Positions 1-6,821 of a DNA stretch of 17,481 nt are shown here, in pieces; the stretch's first letter is position 1, and each line of letters begins with the position of its first letter. The stretch comes from DATESG01 sp035270925 (GTDB taxonomy: Bacteria; Bacillota_I; Bacilli_A; RFN20; CAG-826). Below the pieces are notes generated by a model that ran no database searches, had not been told where the DNA came from, and saw nothing but the letters and a program-made list of their open reading frames with translations. The DNA lies in the NCBI GenBank assembly GCA_035270925.1, contig DATESG010000040.1, positions 1-17,481 on the forward strand, read 5' to 3'. Made by a program: the position numbers and the translations under genes.

Positions 1-50
1 ATATATATTGTTGCGAGTTTGATTACTATGCGTAACTTATGCTGTTTTTT

Positions 51-59
51 TGTTATAAT
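51..59 (+). promoter_or_regulatory. Extended -10 promoter candidate
   Basis: TGTTATAAT at 51-59 is a perfect TATAAT hexamer with the upstream TG of an extended -10 element. No convincing -35 lies at the normal distance, which is common for extended -10 promoters. It would give a leader of about 60 nt before the small gene starting at 125 and would also transcribe the SDR-like gene behind it. Confidence 0.6.
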
Positions 60-124
60 TTAGGTAGAAAGAAGAATGTTCGAGATAACTTGATTATTCA
101 TCAATCTTCAAGGAGGCAAATCAT

Positions 125-274
125 ATGGAAAAACCAAAAAAACCAACTTCATTGCTCAATAACATGGCAAGTGTGAAAAATCTTAACAAAGGGATCAACG
201 GAAAAAACCGGCAAAACTCTCAAGTCAAAGGTAATCGTGGTGCTACAATAAGTCGTAATAAAAACGGCAAATAG
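125..274 (+). CDS. Small basic hypothetical protein (49 aa)
   Basis: A 49-codon open frame starts with ATG eight bases after a strong AAGGAGG (110-116) and ends with TAG at 272. The product begins MEKPKKPTSLLNNMASVKN and is very rich in Lys, Asn and Arg, with almost no acidic residues, no Cys, and no membrane or signal segment. It is probably disordered and could bind nucleic acid or ribosomes, but I do not recognise a family. The next gene starts four bases after its stop and has no clear ribosome binding site, so translation of this peptide probably feeds translation of that gene. The strong Shine-Dalgarno sequence, clean stop and promoter upstream argue that it is real. Confidence 0.65.
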   Translation: MEKPKKPTSLLNNMASVKNLNKGINGKNRQNSQVKGNRGATISRNKNGK

Positions 275-278
275 TTTT

Positions 279-1289
279 ATGAACGTGCTTGTTATAGGCG
301 TAACGGGCTTACTGGGAAGTGAAGCCGCGGGACAGTTGATTCAAAAGGGTCATAAAGTTAGAGGGCTTGCCCTCCCACCTATCCCTAATGGATTAAATCT
401 GCCCACTGAGATTGAAATAATTTTCGGCAACTACATTACGGCTAGTGATGAGTTTTTAGATAGCTTGTTTTTAGACATGGATGCCTTTATTTTTGCTGCT
501 GGAATTGACGAGCGAATTGATATTGCACCACCAGCATATAACACCTTTAACAAATACAACGTTGATCCCCTTCGGCGAATGTTTTCGTTTGCTAAAAAAC
601 ATGGATTAAAACATAGCGTTGTTTTAGGTTCATATTTTACTTATTTTGACCATAGTCGTCCGAAGCTCGAATTAAGCAAACACCATCCCTATATTGCAAG
701 TCGTGCTTTACAAAAACAAATGGCGCTTGCGGAAGCAAGTCAGGATTTTAGTGTCGCTGTTTTAGAACTTCCATATATCTTTGGCACGCAACCAGGGCGG
801 AAACCTGTCTGGGTTTTCCTCGTTAAAATGCTTAAGAAGATGAAAGGTGCGACATTTTTTCCTAGGGGTGGAACCGCGATTGTGACGGTCAGACAAGTAG
901 GTCAAGCAATTGTTGGAGCCTTAGAAAAAACAACTGGTGGAAGAGTTTATCCGCTGGGTTATTACAATTTAACCTGGCACCAATTATTTAAGTTATTTAA
1001 TAAGTATATGGGTAGTCCTAAGAAACCAATCATTACTGTTCCAAATTTCACCTTCAAGATTGCGGCGAAAATAATTAAGCGACGGAAAGTAAAAGCGGGA
1101 TTTGAAGGTGGACTCGATTTACCAGAATTTGTCAAAATGCAGTGTTCAAATCAATTTATTGACCGTGAATTAGCGGCACTTTATTTAGGAGTAAGTGAAG
1201 ATAATCTTGAGCAAGCAATTGGGGCTTCCGTTAAACAAAGCCTTGCCGTGCTTATTGAAGCCAGTGATTTTGTCGAGATGAAAACTTAA
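279..1289 (+). CDS. Atypical SDR / NAD-dependent epimerase-like protein
   Basis: The 336-residue product starts with a Rossmann nucleotide-binding motif (VIGVTGLLG, glycines 7, 10 and 13), then FAAG at 72-75 and the strand VVLGSYF at 114-120, as in extended or atypical short-chain dehydrogenases (NAD-dependent epimerase, NmrA-like). At the usual YxxxK catalytic site the best match is Tyr138-x3-Arg142, so the Lys seems replaced by Arg; it may be a non-classical enzyme or a sensor. LELPYIFG (162-169) matches the conserved segment after the active site. No signal peptide is present, so it should be cytosolic. There is no obvious ribosome binding site. The start lies four bases after the upstream small gene, which suggests translational coupling. 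Substrate unknown. Confidence 0.8.
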   Translation: MNVLVIGVTGLLGSEAAGQLIQKGHKVRGLALPPIPNGLNLPTEIEIIFGNYITASDEFLDSLFLDMDAFIFAAGIDERIDIAPPAYNTFNKYNVDPLRRMFSFAKKHGLKHSVVLGSYFTYFDHSRPKLELSKHHPYIASRALQKQMALAEASQDFSVAVLELPYIFGTQPGRKPVWVFLVKMLKKMKGATFFPRGGTAIVTVRQVGQAIVGALEKTTGGRVYPLGYYNLTWHQLFKLFNKYMGSPKKPIITVPNFTFKIAAKIIKRRKVKAGFEGGLDLPEFVKMQCSNQFIDRELAALYLGVSEDNLEQAIGASVKQSLAVLIEASDFVEMKT

Positions 1290-1351
1290 ATGATTAGCGA
1301 TTACAAACAATAATTCTTATTTTACGAGCATTTATTATTATAACTAGTCAC

Positions 1352-1360
1352 TGTTAAGAT
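1352..1360 (+). promoter_or_regulatory. Weak extended -10 candidate before the rib-type genes
   Basis: TGTTAAGAT at 1352-1360 resembles an extended -10 element, with a poor -35 (TTATTA, 1332-1337) at 17 bp spacing. The whole gap between the SDR-like gene and the ribD-type gene is only 96 bp. That is too short for a full FMN riboswitch, and none of its conserved segments are seen. Confidence 0.3.
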
Positions 1361-1385
1361 AAAATATGAGAAGTATCAGGTAAAT

Positions 1386-2474
1386 ATGAAAACCATTATT
1401 TCGAAGAGAATGAAAACAGCGATTAAATTCGGTCAAAAACTAGCCAGAAAAGGCGAAGGTCGACCTTTTTTAGTGATGTATTTCTTTGCTAAGGATAATA
1501 ATGCCCACGATAGAGGCTTTTTCTTAAATGAGAAACAGATTGTAGATGATTGTTTTTCTACGCTTTTGCCTATAACTTATGACCTATATTTGCCATACGA
1601 ACTCGATGGGAATTCCAATCTAGACGCAGCCCTTAAACACGTAGCGATTAGCAAAGTTTATATTGGTGTCGATAATGTTAATAATAACGGCGTGGCTAAC
1701 ATCTTTAGTTCTCGTAACGTTGAAATAATTCGCGGGATCGAAGGTGAAGCGGCGAAGAGGTTTAATGAAGTTTATTTATATAATGAGCAAACGAACAAAC
1801 CTTTTATTGCTTTAAGTTTTGGTATGTCAATTGATGGCAAAATTGCAACAAAAACTGGTGATTCTCGCTATATATCTGGTCCCCAAGCCAGAGCCTTAGT
1901 CCATAAACTTAGAGATCGATATCAAGCAATTCTTGTGGGTATTAATACCGTGAGAGTTGATCATCCACGGCTAACCGCGCGCTTAAGAGGGAGAGTCGCC
2001 CTTGATCCGATACGAGTTGTTTTAGATTCACGCCTCTCAATCGCACTAGATGAACCTATCCTCCATCTAGACTCCAAAGCGAAAACGATAATTGTCGCGC
2101 TGAAGAATGTTGATTTAGCAAAAAAGCAAGCACTCTTAGATTTAGGAGCAATTGTCCTCGAAGTTGAAGAAGAACAAGGACACGTCTCCCTGGTTGATAC
2201 GATTGCTAAACTGTATGAACTGGGAATTGACTCGATATTTGTTGAGGGTGGGGCAACCATTCACTTTGCTTTTATTTCCCAAAACTTGTTTAATATAATA
2301 TATGCATATATCTCACCAATCATTATTGGTGGTATTACCTCTCCCTCCGCAGTTGGAGGAGAGGGATTTGCGTACTTAAAAGATGCGACGAATGTTGAAT
2401 TTAGCGCCACCAAAAGGCTAGGACGCGATATTGTCATGACAATGCGCCCTTTAAAGAAAGGATCAAACAAATGA
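1386..2474 (+). CDS. ribD: RibD-type reductase with degenerate deaminase domain
   Basis: The 362-residue product has the layout of bifunctional RibD. The C-terminal half (about 139-355) matches the pyrimidine reductase: FGMSIDGKIAT (145-155), ISGPQAR (163-169), AILVGINTV (181-189), DPIRVVLDS (207-215), VEGG (286-289) and a late GG pair. It should reduce the ribosyl side chain of the GTP cyclohydrolase II product with NADPH. The N-terminal half keeps the size and flanks of the deaminase, but its zinc site is gone. The region of the HAE motif reads VDD (53-55), the PCxxxGxxxxC segment reads PYELDGNSN (70-78), and the early PNP is missing. The deaminase is therefore predicted inactive. The start at 1386 has only a weak AGG before it; Met9 is an alternative. 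Its TGA stop overlaps the start of the next gene (ATGA), so the two are co-translated. Confidence 0.88.
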   Translation: MKTIISKRMKTAIKFGQKLARKGEGRPFLVMYFFAKDNNAHDRGFFLNEKQIVDDCFSTLLPITYDLYLPYELDGNSNLDAALKHVAISKVYIGVDNVNNNGVANIFSSRNVEIIRGIEGEAAKRFNEVYLYNEQTNKPFIALSFGMSIDGKIATKTGDSRYISGPQARALVHKLRDRYQAILVGINTVRVDHPRLTARLRGRVALDPIRVVLDSRLSIALDEPILHLDSKAKTIIVALKNVDLAKKQALLDLGAIVLEVEEEQGHVSLVDTIAKLYELGIDSIFVEGGATIHFAFISQNLFNIIYAYISPIIIGGITSPSAVGGEGFAYLKDATNVEFSATKRLGRDIVMTMRPLKKGSNK

Positions 2475-3643
2475 TTAATTACCTAACAGTTGAGGGAGCA
2501 CTTATTCGTCTAAGAAACGGTCTGCCGCTTTATCTAGTTGATGATGGTGAAAACCAAGAAGTTGTTAATACGGCTTATCTTTTAGATATCTTATCTAAGC
2601 AAGAAACTAAGGCTTTAGAAAACGAAGATGAATTGTTTATTGCCCTTGATTATGATTTGTTTGGCAAGGCGACCGGGCAAATGAAAAACGCCTATATGGA
2701 ATATGATTTGACTTATCTGGCCGCAAAAGTTAGTAATAACCCTTCACTATTTGCCCTTGTAGAGCATTTAAAAATTCAACCAACCGCTAAAGAGATGCTA
2801 ACTTTTGGCAGTGGATACAATCTAGTCCCAACCCGCAATGGCGGTGTTTTAAAACGGGCCGCGGTCGGGGAAGCCCTGATTGATCTTGCAAGAATTGCTA
2901 ATGTACCTTTAATTGGTGCATATCAACCTTTAATAATGGAGGGAAAAGTTATCCATGTTGAAGATTTGCAACAATCTCAAGAAATGAGTAATGTCCTAAA
3001 AATCGCTGATGTTATAGAGTATAGACGTAAAAATGAATCACTTGTCACACTTGTATCGCAGGCGAAAATGCCGACTAAATATGGTGAATTTTTAATGGTA
3101 GGCTTTGTTAACCAACTTAATGGTGAACACCATGTTGCGTTAGTAAAAGGTGATGTTACAACCGAAGAACCAGTTCTAGTTCGCGTTCACTCTGAATGTT
3201 TAACTGGCGACTCATTTGGTTCAATGCGCTGCGACTGTGGTGAACAACTACACACCGCGATGCGGCGAATTGAGAAAAAAGGTCGGGGAATTGTTTTATA
3301 TATGCGTCAAGAAGGTCGCGGTATTGGACTTATTAATAAGATCAAGGCCTATGCGCTCCAAGATCAAGGTCTAGATACTGTTGAAGCAAATATTGCCTTA
3401 GGTTTTCCTGATGATCTGAGAGACTACGGTATTGGCGCGCAAATATTACAACAACTTGGGGTCAAAAGTATAGAACTTATGACAAATAACCCTGCAAAAA
3501 TATCTGGACTTTCCGGCTATGGAATAAAAATTAATCATCGCGTCAAGATTCAATTAAATCATAATGAACGTAATGAATTTTATATGCGAACCAAAAAAGA
3601 AAAAATGGGTCACATCCTTAACTTTCATGATAAGGAAGAGTAG
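2471..3643 (+). CDS. ribBA: RibBA-type GTP cyclohydrolase II with degenerate RibB domain
   Basis: The 390-residue product has the two-domain RibBA layout. The C-terminal domain (about 190-380) is a convincing GTP cyclohydrolase II: zinc ligands Cys243, Cys254 and Cys256 (C-x10-C-x-C), RQEGRGIGL (279-287), DLRDYGIGAQIL (315-326) carrying the catalytic Asp/Arg, and TNNPAK (338-343). It should open the GTP imidazole ring, the first committed step of riboflavin synthesis. The N-terminal domain is the right length for 3,4-dihydroxy-2-butanone 4-phosphate synthase but has lost its signatures. The acidic DDEDRENEGD loop reads DDGENQEVVN (24-33), the HGTAF segment is unrecognisable, and the HTEA motif reads VGEA (132-135). 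RibB activity is predicted absent. AGAAAGGA-like ribosome binding site at 2455-2462; four-base overlap with the ribD-type gene. Confidence 0.9.
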   Translation: MINYLTVEGALIRLRNGLPLYLVDDGENQEVVNTAYLLDILSKQETKALENEDELFIALDYDLFGKATGQMKNAYMEYDLTYLAAKVSNNPSLFALVEHLKIQPTAKEMLTFGSGYNLVPTRNGGVLKRAAVGEALIDLARIANVPLIGAYQPLIMEGKVIHVEDLQQSQEMSNVLKIADVIEYRRKNESLVTLVSQAKMPTKYGEFLMVGFVNQLNGEHHVALVKGDVTTEEPVLVRVHSECLTGDSFGSMRCDCGEQLHTAMRRIEKKGRGIVLYMRQEGRGIGLINKIKAYALQDQGLDTVEANIALGFPDDLRDYGIGAQILQQLGVKSIELMTNNPAKISGLSGYGIKINHRVKIQLNHNERNEFYMRTKKEKMGHILNFHDKEE

Positions 3644-3661
3644 GCGAAAAGAAGAAAATAC

Positions 3662-3699
3662 AGTTTTAGCTCGTTTTAACGATAAAACTCTATCTTTTT
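3662..3699 (+). terminator. AT-rich intrinsic terminator after the rib-type genes
   Basis: AGTTTTA (3662-3668) pairs with TAAAACT (3683-3689). An inner TCGT/ACGA pair (3671-3674 with 3679-3682) extends the stem, and five T follow at 3695-3699. It begins 18 bases after the RibBA stop. The stem is AT-rich, so efficiency is uncertain. Confidence 0.5.
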
Positions 3700-3729
3700 A
3701 AGGCTTAGAACATCGTCTCAATTTTTTAA

Positions 3730-3757
3730 TTGTATGATTAAATATATGTGATACAAT
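3730..3757 (+). promoter_or_regulatory. Promoter candidate upstream of lipoprotein leader
   Basis: TGATACAAT at 3749-3757 is a good extended -10 element, with TTGTAT (3730-3735) as a weak -35 at 16 bp. Transcription would start near 3764 and give an untranslated leader of about 150 nt before the lipoprotein gene at 3917. Confidence 0.45.
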
Positions 3758-3763
3758 TTATTT

Positions 3764-3904
3764 AGAAGTAATTGTTGAGTTTATACTTAACAAACACAAC
3801 TACCCCCAGTTCATCTAAGCGGATGAACTGAAACCATATATTTTTGGTTTTTTCAGGGGTTTTTTATTTACCACAATAAATCAAAAATATGCCAAACAAC
3901 ATAT
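3764..3904 (+). promoter_or_regulatory. Structured leader RNA candidate
   Basis: This stretch between a candidate promoter and a lipoprotein gene contains no reading frame of note but folds strongly. A first hairpin pairs TTGTTGAGT (3772-3780) with ACTTAACAA (3785-3793), nine pairs with one G-T and a four-base loop. It is followed by a three-way junction made of an outer ACCCC/GGGGT stem (3802-3806 with 3856-3860), a perfect nine-pair hairpin CAGTTCATC/GATGAACTG (3807-3815 with 3822-3830) and a six-pair AAACCA/TGGTTT hairpin (3831-3836 with 3845-3850). The outer stem runs directly into a T tract. I do not recognise a known riboswitch class. It may be an attenuator, a small RNA ending near 3866, or simply a complex terminator. 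Confidence 0.45.
3802..3865 (+). terminator. Branched terminator-like structure
   Basis: The ACCCC/GGGGT outer stem encloses two hairpins and is followed by six T (3860-3865), so it has the layout of an intrinsic terminator. It lies upstream of the lipoprotein gene and downstream of the separate weak terminator at 3662-3699. It could stop residual rib transcription or terminate the lipoprotein leader prematurely. Confidence 0.55.
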
Positions 3905-3916
3905 AGGAGGTAATAT

Positions 3917-5671
3917 ATGAAAAAAAGATTTTGGCAGCTAGCTATTTTGTTTTCACTATTTCTTGGTTCCTGTGGTGTCGCTAACACTAGTGTAGAGACA
4001 TCACAAAGTAGTCAACCCCCTTCTGAAAGTGACATTGTTACTTCAATTAGTGACGAAGACTTACCCCCGGTCAGTCAAGAATCATCACTCAGTGAAGATA
4101 CAACACCTTTTGTTAGTGTAAGCGTTGCTCGCCACGGCCAAGTTGATAGTACAGTTGTTGTTCAAGGAATCGTCGGAAAAGTATGGTACGGGACAACGGC
4201 AGTCGTGCCGCAAGGATTCTATTTATTTGATGAAGACGCCGTGCTATTTGTTTTTGGTGAAGTTTCCGCTAAAACAGTCCAATTAGGTAATCAAGTCAAA
4301 GTTAGTGGCATGCTAATTTATTTCTTACTTGATACAGATGTTAACGGAGCGCTTACTTATGGTTATGATGGAGCGATTCAGCTTTCAGAACCAACAATCT
4401 TAGCCAATGATAAAACTATCCATCCAATTCCTAATGGTGGTGTCCAACAAGTGCGGATTCGCGATGTTGTTAACACTGCAAGAACTGAAGATTTAACCTC
4501 GACTTATTTTGAAGCTCCAGCCATTATTGAAAAAGTCCAAGGAATGGGCTTTGTTACTTATTACCTAGGTGATGTTTCTGGTAATCAAGATGAAAAATTA
4601 TTGCTTTATACATCCGCCAATGGCAAAGATCATAACTGGCTTGATCCATATGTTGGACAAACGCGGGTTATGACATTTATTGTTCACAATGCTCGGGTCG
4701 TTAGTGATGGTGTCTGGCGCATTACCCCAGTAAATGTGCTTGCACAATATACACCAACAGATAGCGAATTAGTCGATTTTGCCCTTGATCGTTTACTTAC
4801 GCAATTCAAAGATAAATATGAGGCTGATGTAAACCTTGAACTTGCAAATAGCGATGTTCAAGTTCCAAATGCCACAATCTCTTATGTCTCAAACAATGCG
4901 GGAATAAATATTGTTAGTTTTGAGGGACAACTGAGCGCGGAAATTAAAATTACCGCTGCAGTTAGCGTCGAAGTGACGATTACAGTTATATTTAATGACG
5001 TGACCGCTATGAAAGTTGCAACCGTTATTTTAGATGAAATGCCTGAATTTGACACTGTTTCAATTGCAAGTGCTCGCAGCCTCGCAAGTGGAACCGACGC
5101 TTTGATTCAAGGTAACATACTAGGTTGGGCCCACTATGGCAGTGGCAGTATCCTTGGTTTTTATCTTGGAGATGAAACTTCACAAATCGTTGTTTATCTA
5201 AAAACGGTTAGTGATATTAGCTATCTATCATTATCTGAACATGTCGTCGTCAGTGGCAAAGTCACGCTTTCAACTAGAGCGGGCTTATCTTTAGATGCTG
5301 CTGAAATTGTTTTCCAAGACTATAAAGTTCATGAAGTTAATGAAGATGCGATTGAAACGATTTCACTAACCAATCTTTTACTGAAAACCGTCGAAGATAA
5401 CATAACTTCCAAGGTCTATCGCGTTAATGTCACAATTACTAAAACAACAGGGATGTATCCAAACATCTACTTAAATGATCCAGAAAATATGACTGGAACA
5501 AATTTGATGCTCTACAGTACAGGCAACACTAGTGCCGCGAACCCCATTGCTGATGATAATGTTGGCGAGACACTAGATTTGTATGTAACGCTAATTTCTC
5601 GTCGCCAAGTTCAAGATCCTGCTCCAAGTGGCGATTATTGGCGGGGAGAAGTTGTTGGTCTCGCACTTTAA
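3917..5671 (+). CDS. Surface lipoprotein with duplicated OB-like modules and an Ig-like domain
   Basis: The 584-residue product has a lipoprotein signal (LGSC, Cys19) and a Ser/Glu-rich tether to about residue 62. Two regions resemble each other: ARHGQVDSTVVVQGIVG (71-87, continuing to about 160) and ARSLASGTDALIQGNILG (386-403, to about 466). Each is an OB-fold-like beta module, with FYLFDE and FYLGDE at matching places. Each is followed by a second related module (about 185-275 and 480-584) sharing the pattern YYLGD or IYLND, then LLLYTS or LMLYST, and an Asp-x2-Val-Gly strand. Between them, at 282-372, lies an atrophied bacterial Ig-like domain. Such modules accompany nucleases or adhesins in Mollicutes-like lipoproteins, but no catalytic domain is seen here. 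AGGAGG at 3905-3910 fixes the start. Function unknown; surface binding is a guess. Confidence 0.82.
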   Translation: MKKRFWQLAILFSLFLGSCGVANTSVETSQSSQPPSESDIVTSISDEDLPPVSQESSLSEDTTPFVSVSVARHGQVDSTVVVQGIVGKVWYGTTAVVPQGFYLFDEDAVLFVFGEVSAKTVQLGNQVKVSGMLIYFLLDTDVNGALTYGYDGAIQLSEPTILANDKTIHPIPNGGVQQVRIRDVVNTARTEDLTSTYFEAPAIIEKVQGMGFVTYYLGDVSGNQDEKLLLYTSANGKDHNWLDPYVGQTRVMTFIVHNARVVSDGVWRITPVNVLAQYTPTDSELVDFALDRLLTQFKDKYEADVNLELANSDVQVPNATISYVSNNAGINIVSFEGQLSAEIKITAAVSVEVTITVIFNDVTAMKVATVILDEMPEFDTVSIASARSLASGTDALIQGNILGWAHYGSGSILGFYLGDETSQIVVYLKTVSDISYLSLSEHVVVSGKVTLSTRAGLSLDAAEIVFQDYKVHEVNEDAIETISLTNLLLKTVEDNITSKVYRVNVTITKTTGMYPNIYLNDPENMTGTNLMLYSTGNTSAANPIADDNVGETLDLYVTLISRRQVQDPAPSGDYWRGEVVGLAL

Positions 5672-5689
5672 ACTATTTTCTATAAAAAT

Positions 5690-5715
5690 AAGGTGCTCGA
5701 TTTATCGGGCACCTT
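5690..5715. terminator. Bidirectional intrinsic terminator
   Basis: AAGGTGCTCGA (5690-5700) pairs with TCGGGCACCTT (5705-5715), eleven pairs with one G-T and a TTTA loop. Short T-rich runs lie on the plus side and, read on the minus strand, beyond the upstream AT-rich stretch. It sits between the convergent lipoprotein and regulator genes and can serve both. Confidence 0.8.
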
Positions 5716-5720
5716 TTACA

Positions 5721-6653
5721 TTATTTGGCGGGTTGTTCGTAAGTAACAGTGACAATAATATCTTCGTCAATGTCACCAAACTTGGCGCCGAATAAGTTAA
5801 CACCCCCTATATATTTAGAGTCGTCTTTTAAACCGATTTTGAGTTTGTTAATTTGTTTTAAGGTTAAACCTAGGTCGGCAATTGTCGTCGCGGAAGCTAA
5901 AGCCCCATTAATAAAGGAGCCGGAACTATTTATTGTAATGGTGGTCGGCATTCCGTATTGGGTTGAGCCATCAGGCCACCAATTTGGGGTATAGTTACCA
6001 CGACGATCACCATAATCACCAGGAGACAAATATGTCGCAATCTCGACATCATTAAGCCAAAAAGTAATATGACTTTTCCAACTATTGTTATAGTTAGGGC
6101 ACTCACTGCAAAGCTCTAAGAAAATCGAAATCGAACTAACTTTTGCCATACTTGCATTATTCAGCGGCAACGGGTAGGTGATATATCCTTGATAAAAGGA
6201 AATTAACTGTGCGTTAATCCGCATTGGACTCGCGAATACATTGATATCATCAAGCGGTTCTAGGACTTTTTCACTCGTACATATTGCGCACGGAGCTTTG
6301 ATGTTGGCCTCAATAAAACTTCCAAGCGGAATATTAACGACTTCGCGTAAATTACTAACATCAACGACCCCATTAAAATATAAAAGCATCGAATCACAAT
6401 CAATTGAAATATTCTTTTCGTTGCCTTTTCGCGAGGGGCTGGCCAAAACTTTAATTAATCCAGCTTCTTTTAAAATCTTGACATGAAAAGAAGTAGTCGA
6501 AAGTGCCACGCCTAATTGTTCGGCCAGTTCCATTAATGTATATGAACTATGCGAAACAAGTAGCAAAATTTTTCTGCGGACCGCTGAAGAGAGGGAATCA
6601 CCGATTTTTTCTAGTTGTTTGTCGTCTAGTAAAGTTAAAGTGAGTTTGCGCAT
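5721..6653 (-). CDS. ArsR-type winged-helix regulator with large C-terminal sensor-like domain
   Basis: The 310-residue product starts with a winged-helix domain (about 10-85). SSAVRRKILLLV (22-33), ELAEQLGV (42-49) and STTSFHVKILKEAGLI (52-67, recognition helix and turn) follow the ArsR/HTH_20 pattern. The C-terminal part (about 110-310) is not ArsR-like. Segments such as ITFWLNDVEI (196-205), SPGDYGDRRG (210-219) and WWPDGSTQYG (225-234) recall a regulator family I remember from Paenibacillus and Clostridia, often near carbohydrate genes; this is memory, not a search. Two CxxC pairs (Cys122/125 and Cys182/185) could bind a metal or form a redox switch. It is divergent from the glycan operon, so that operon is the likely target. 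AAGGAG precedes the start (complement of 6664-6669). Confidence 0.85.
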   Translation of the reverse strand: MRKLTLTLLDDKQLEKIGDSLSSAVRRKILLLVSHSSYTLMELAEQLGVALSTTSFHVKILKEAGLIKVLASPSRKGNEKNISIDCDSMLLYFNGVVDVSNLREVVNIPLGSFIEANIKAPCAICTSEKVLEPLDDINVFASPMRINAQLISFYQGYITYPLPLNNASMAKVSSISIFLELCSECPNYNNSWKSHITFWLNDVEIATYLSPGDYGDRRGNYTPNWWPDGSTQYGMPTTITINSSGSFINGALASATTIADLGLTLKQINKLKIGLKDDSKYIGGVNLFGAKFGDIDEDIIVTVTYEQPAK

Positions 6654-6685
6654 ATGTTAATTGCTCCTTACTGATAGTTTTTTTA

Positions 6686-6694
6686 ATTATAACA
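6686..6694 (-). promoter_or_regulatory. Extended -10 promoter of the regulator gene
   Basis: Read on the minus strand, 6694-6686 is TGTTATAAT, a perfect extended -10, about 32 bp before the regulator start. The -35 region (about 6708-6715) is poor and overlaps the inverted repeat at 6713-6728. A ten-base palindrome CTTAATTAAG (6695-6704) sits in the spacer. Autoregulation is plausible. Confidence 0.6.
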
Positions 6695-6712
6695 CTTAAT
6701 TAAGAGGTGAAC

Positions 6713-6728
6713 TTCGATAACTTTCGAA
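6713..6728. promoter_or_regulatory. Candidate operator 1 (TTCGA-N6-TCGAA)
   Basis: TTCGA (6713-6717) and TCGAA (6724-6728) form a perfect five-base inverted repeat around a six-base centre. It overlaps the -35 region of the regulator gene. The core CGATAACTTTCGA recurs, in near-identical form and opposite orientation, at 6822-6835 by the operon promoter. Assignment to the neighbouring regulator is inference. Confidence 0.4.
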
Positions 6729-6821
6729 AAAATAGAAGCATTTTTATAGAATTGAAAATCAGATGCCAAATTCCTACTTGCCTTCGCTTATAATGAAATT
6801 GTTAAAAGAACATAGCTTTAA

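Noticed and set aside
1290..1385. FMN riboswitch before the rib-type genes
   Set aside because: The gap is too short and none of the conserved RFN segments are visible.
1961..2470. Minus-strand open frames across the ribD-type gene, and similar ones over the CBM and binding-protein genes
   Set aside because: They are antisense to well-conserved domains, lack ribosome binding sites and show no recognisable family features.
2471..2474. TGA read as Trp (Mycoplasma code)
   Set aside because: Trp is always TGG and no full-length family match contains TGA. The single terminal TGA fits a stop, although reading through it would add only a few codons.
6789..6794. Second TATAAT as operon promoter
   Set aside because: No -35 at usable distance and no upstream TG; TTGAAA at 6752-6757 is about 31 bp away.
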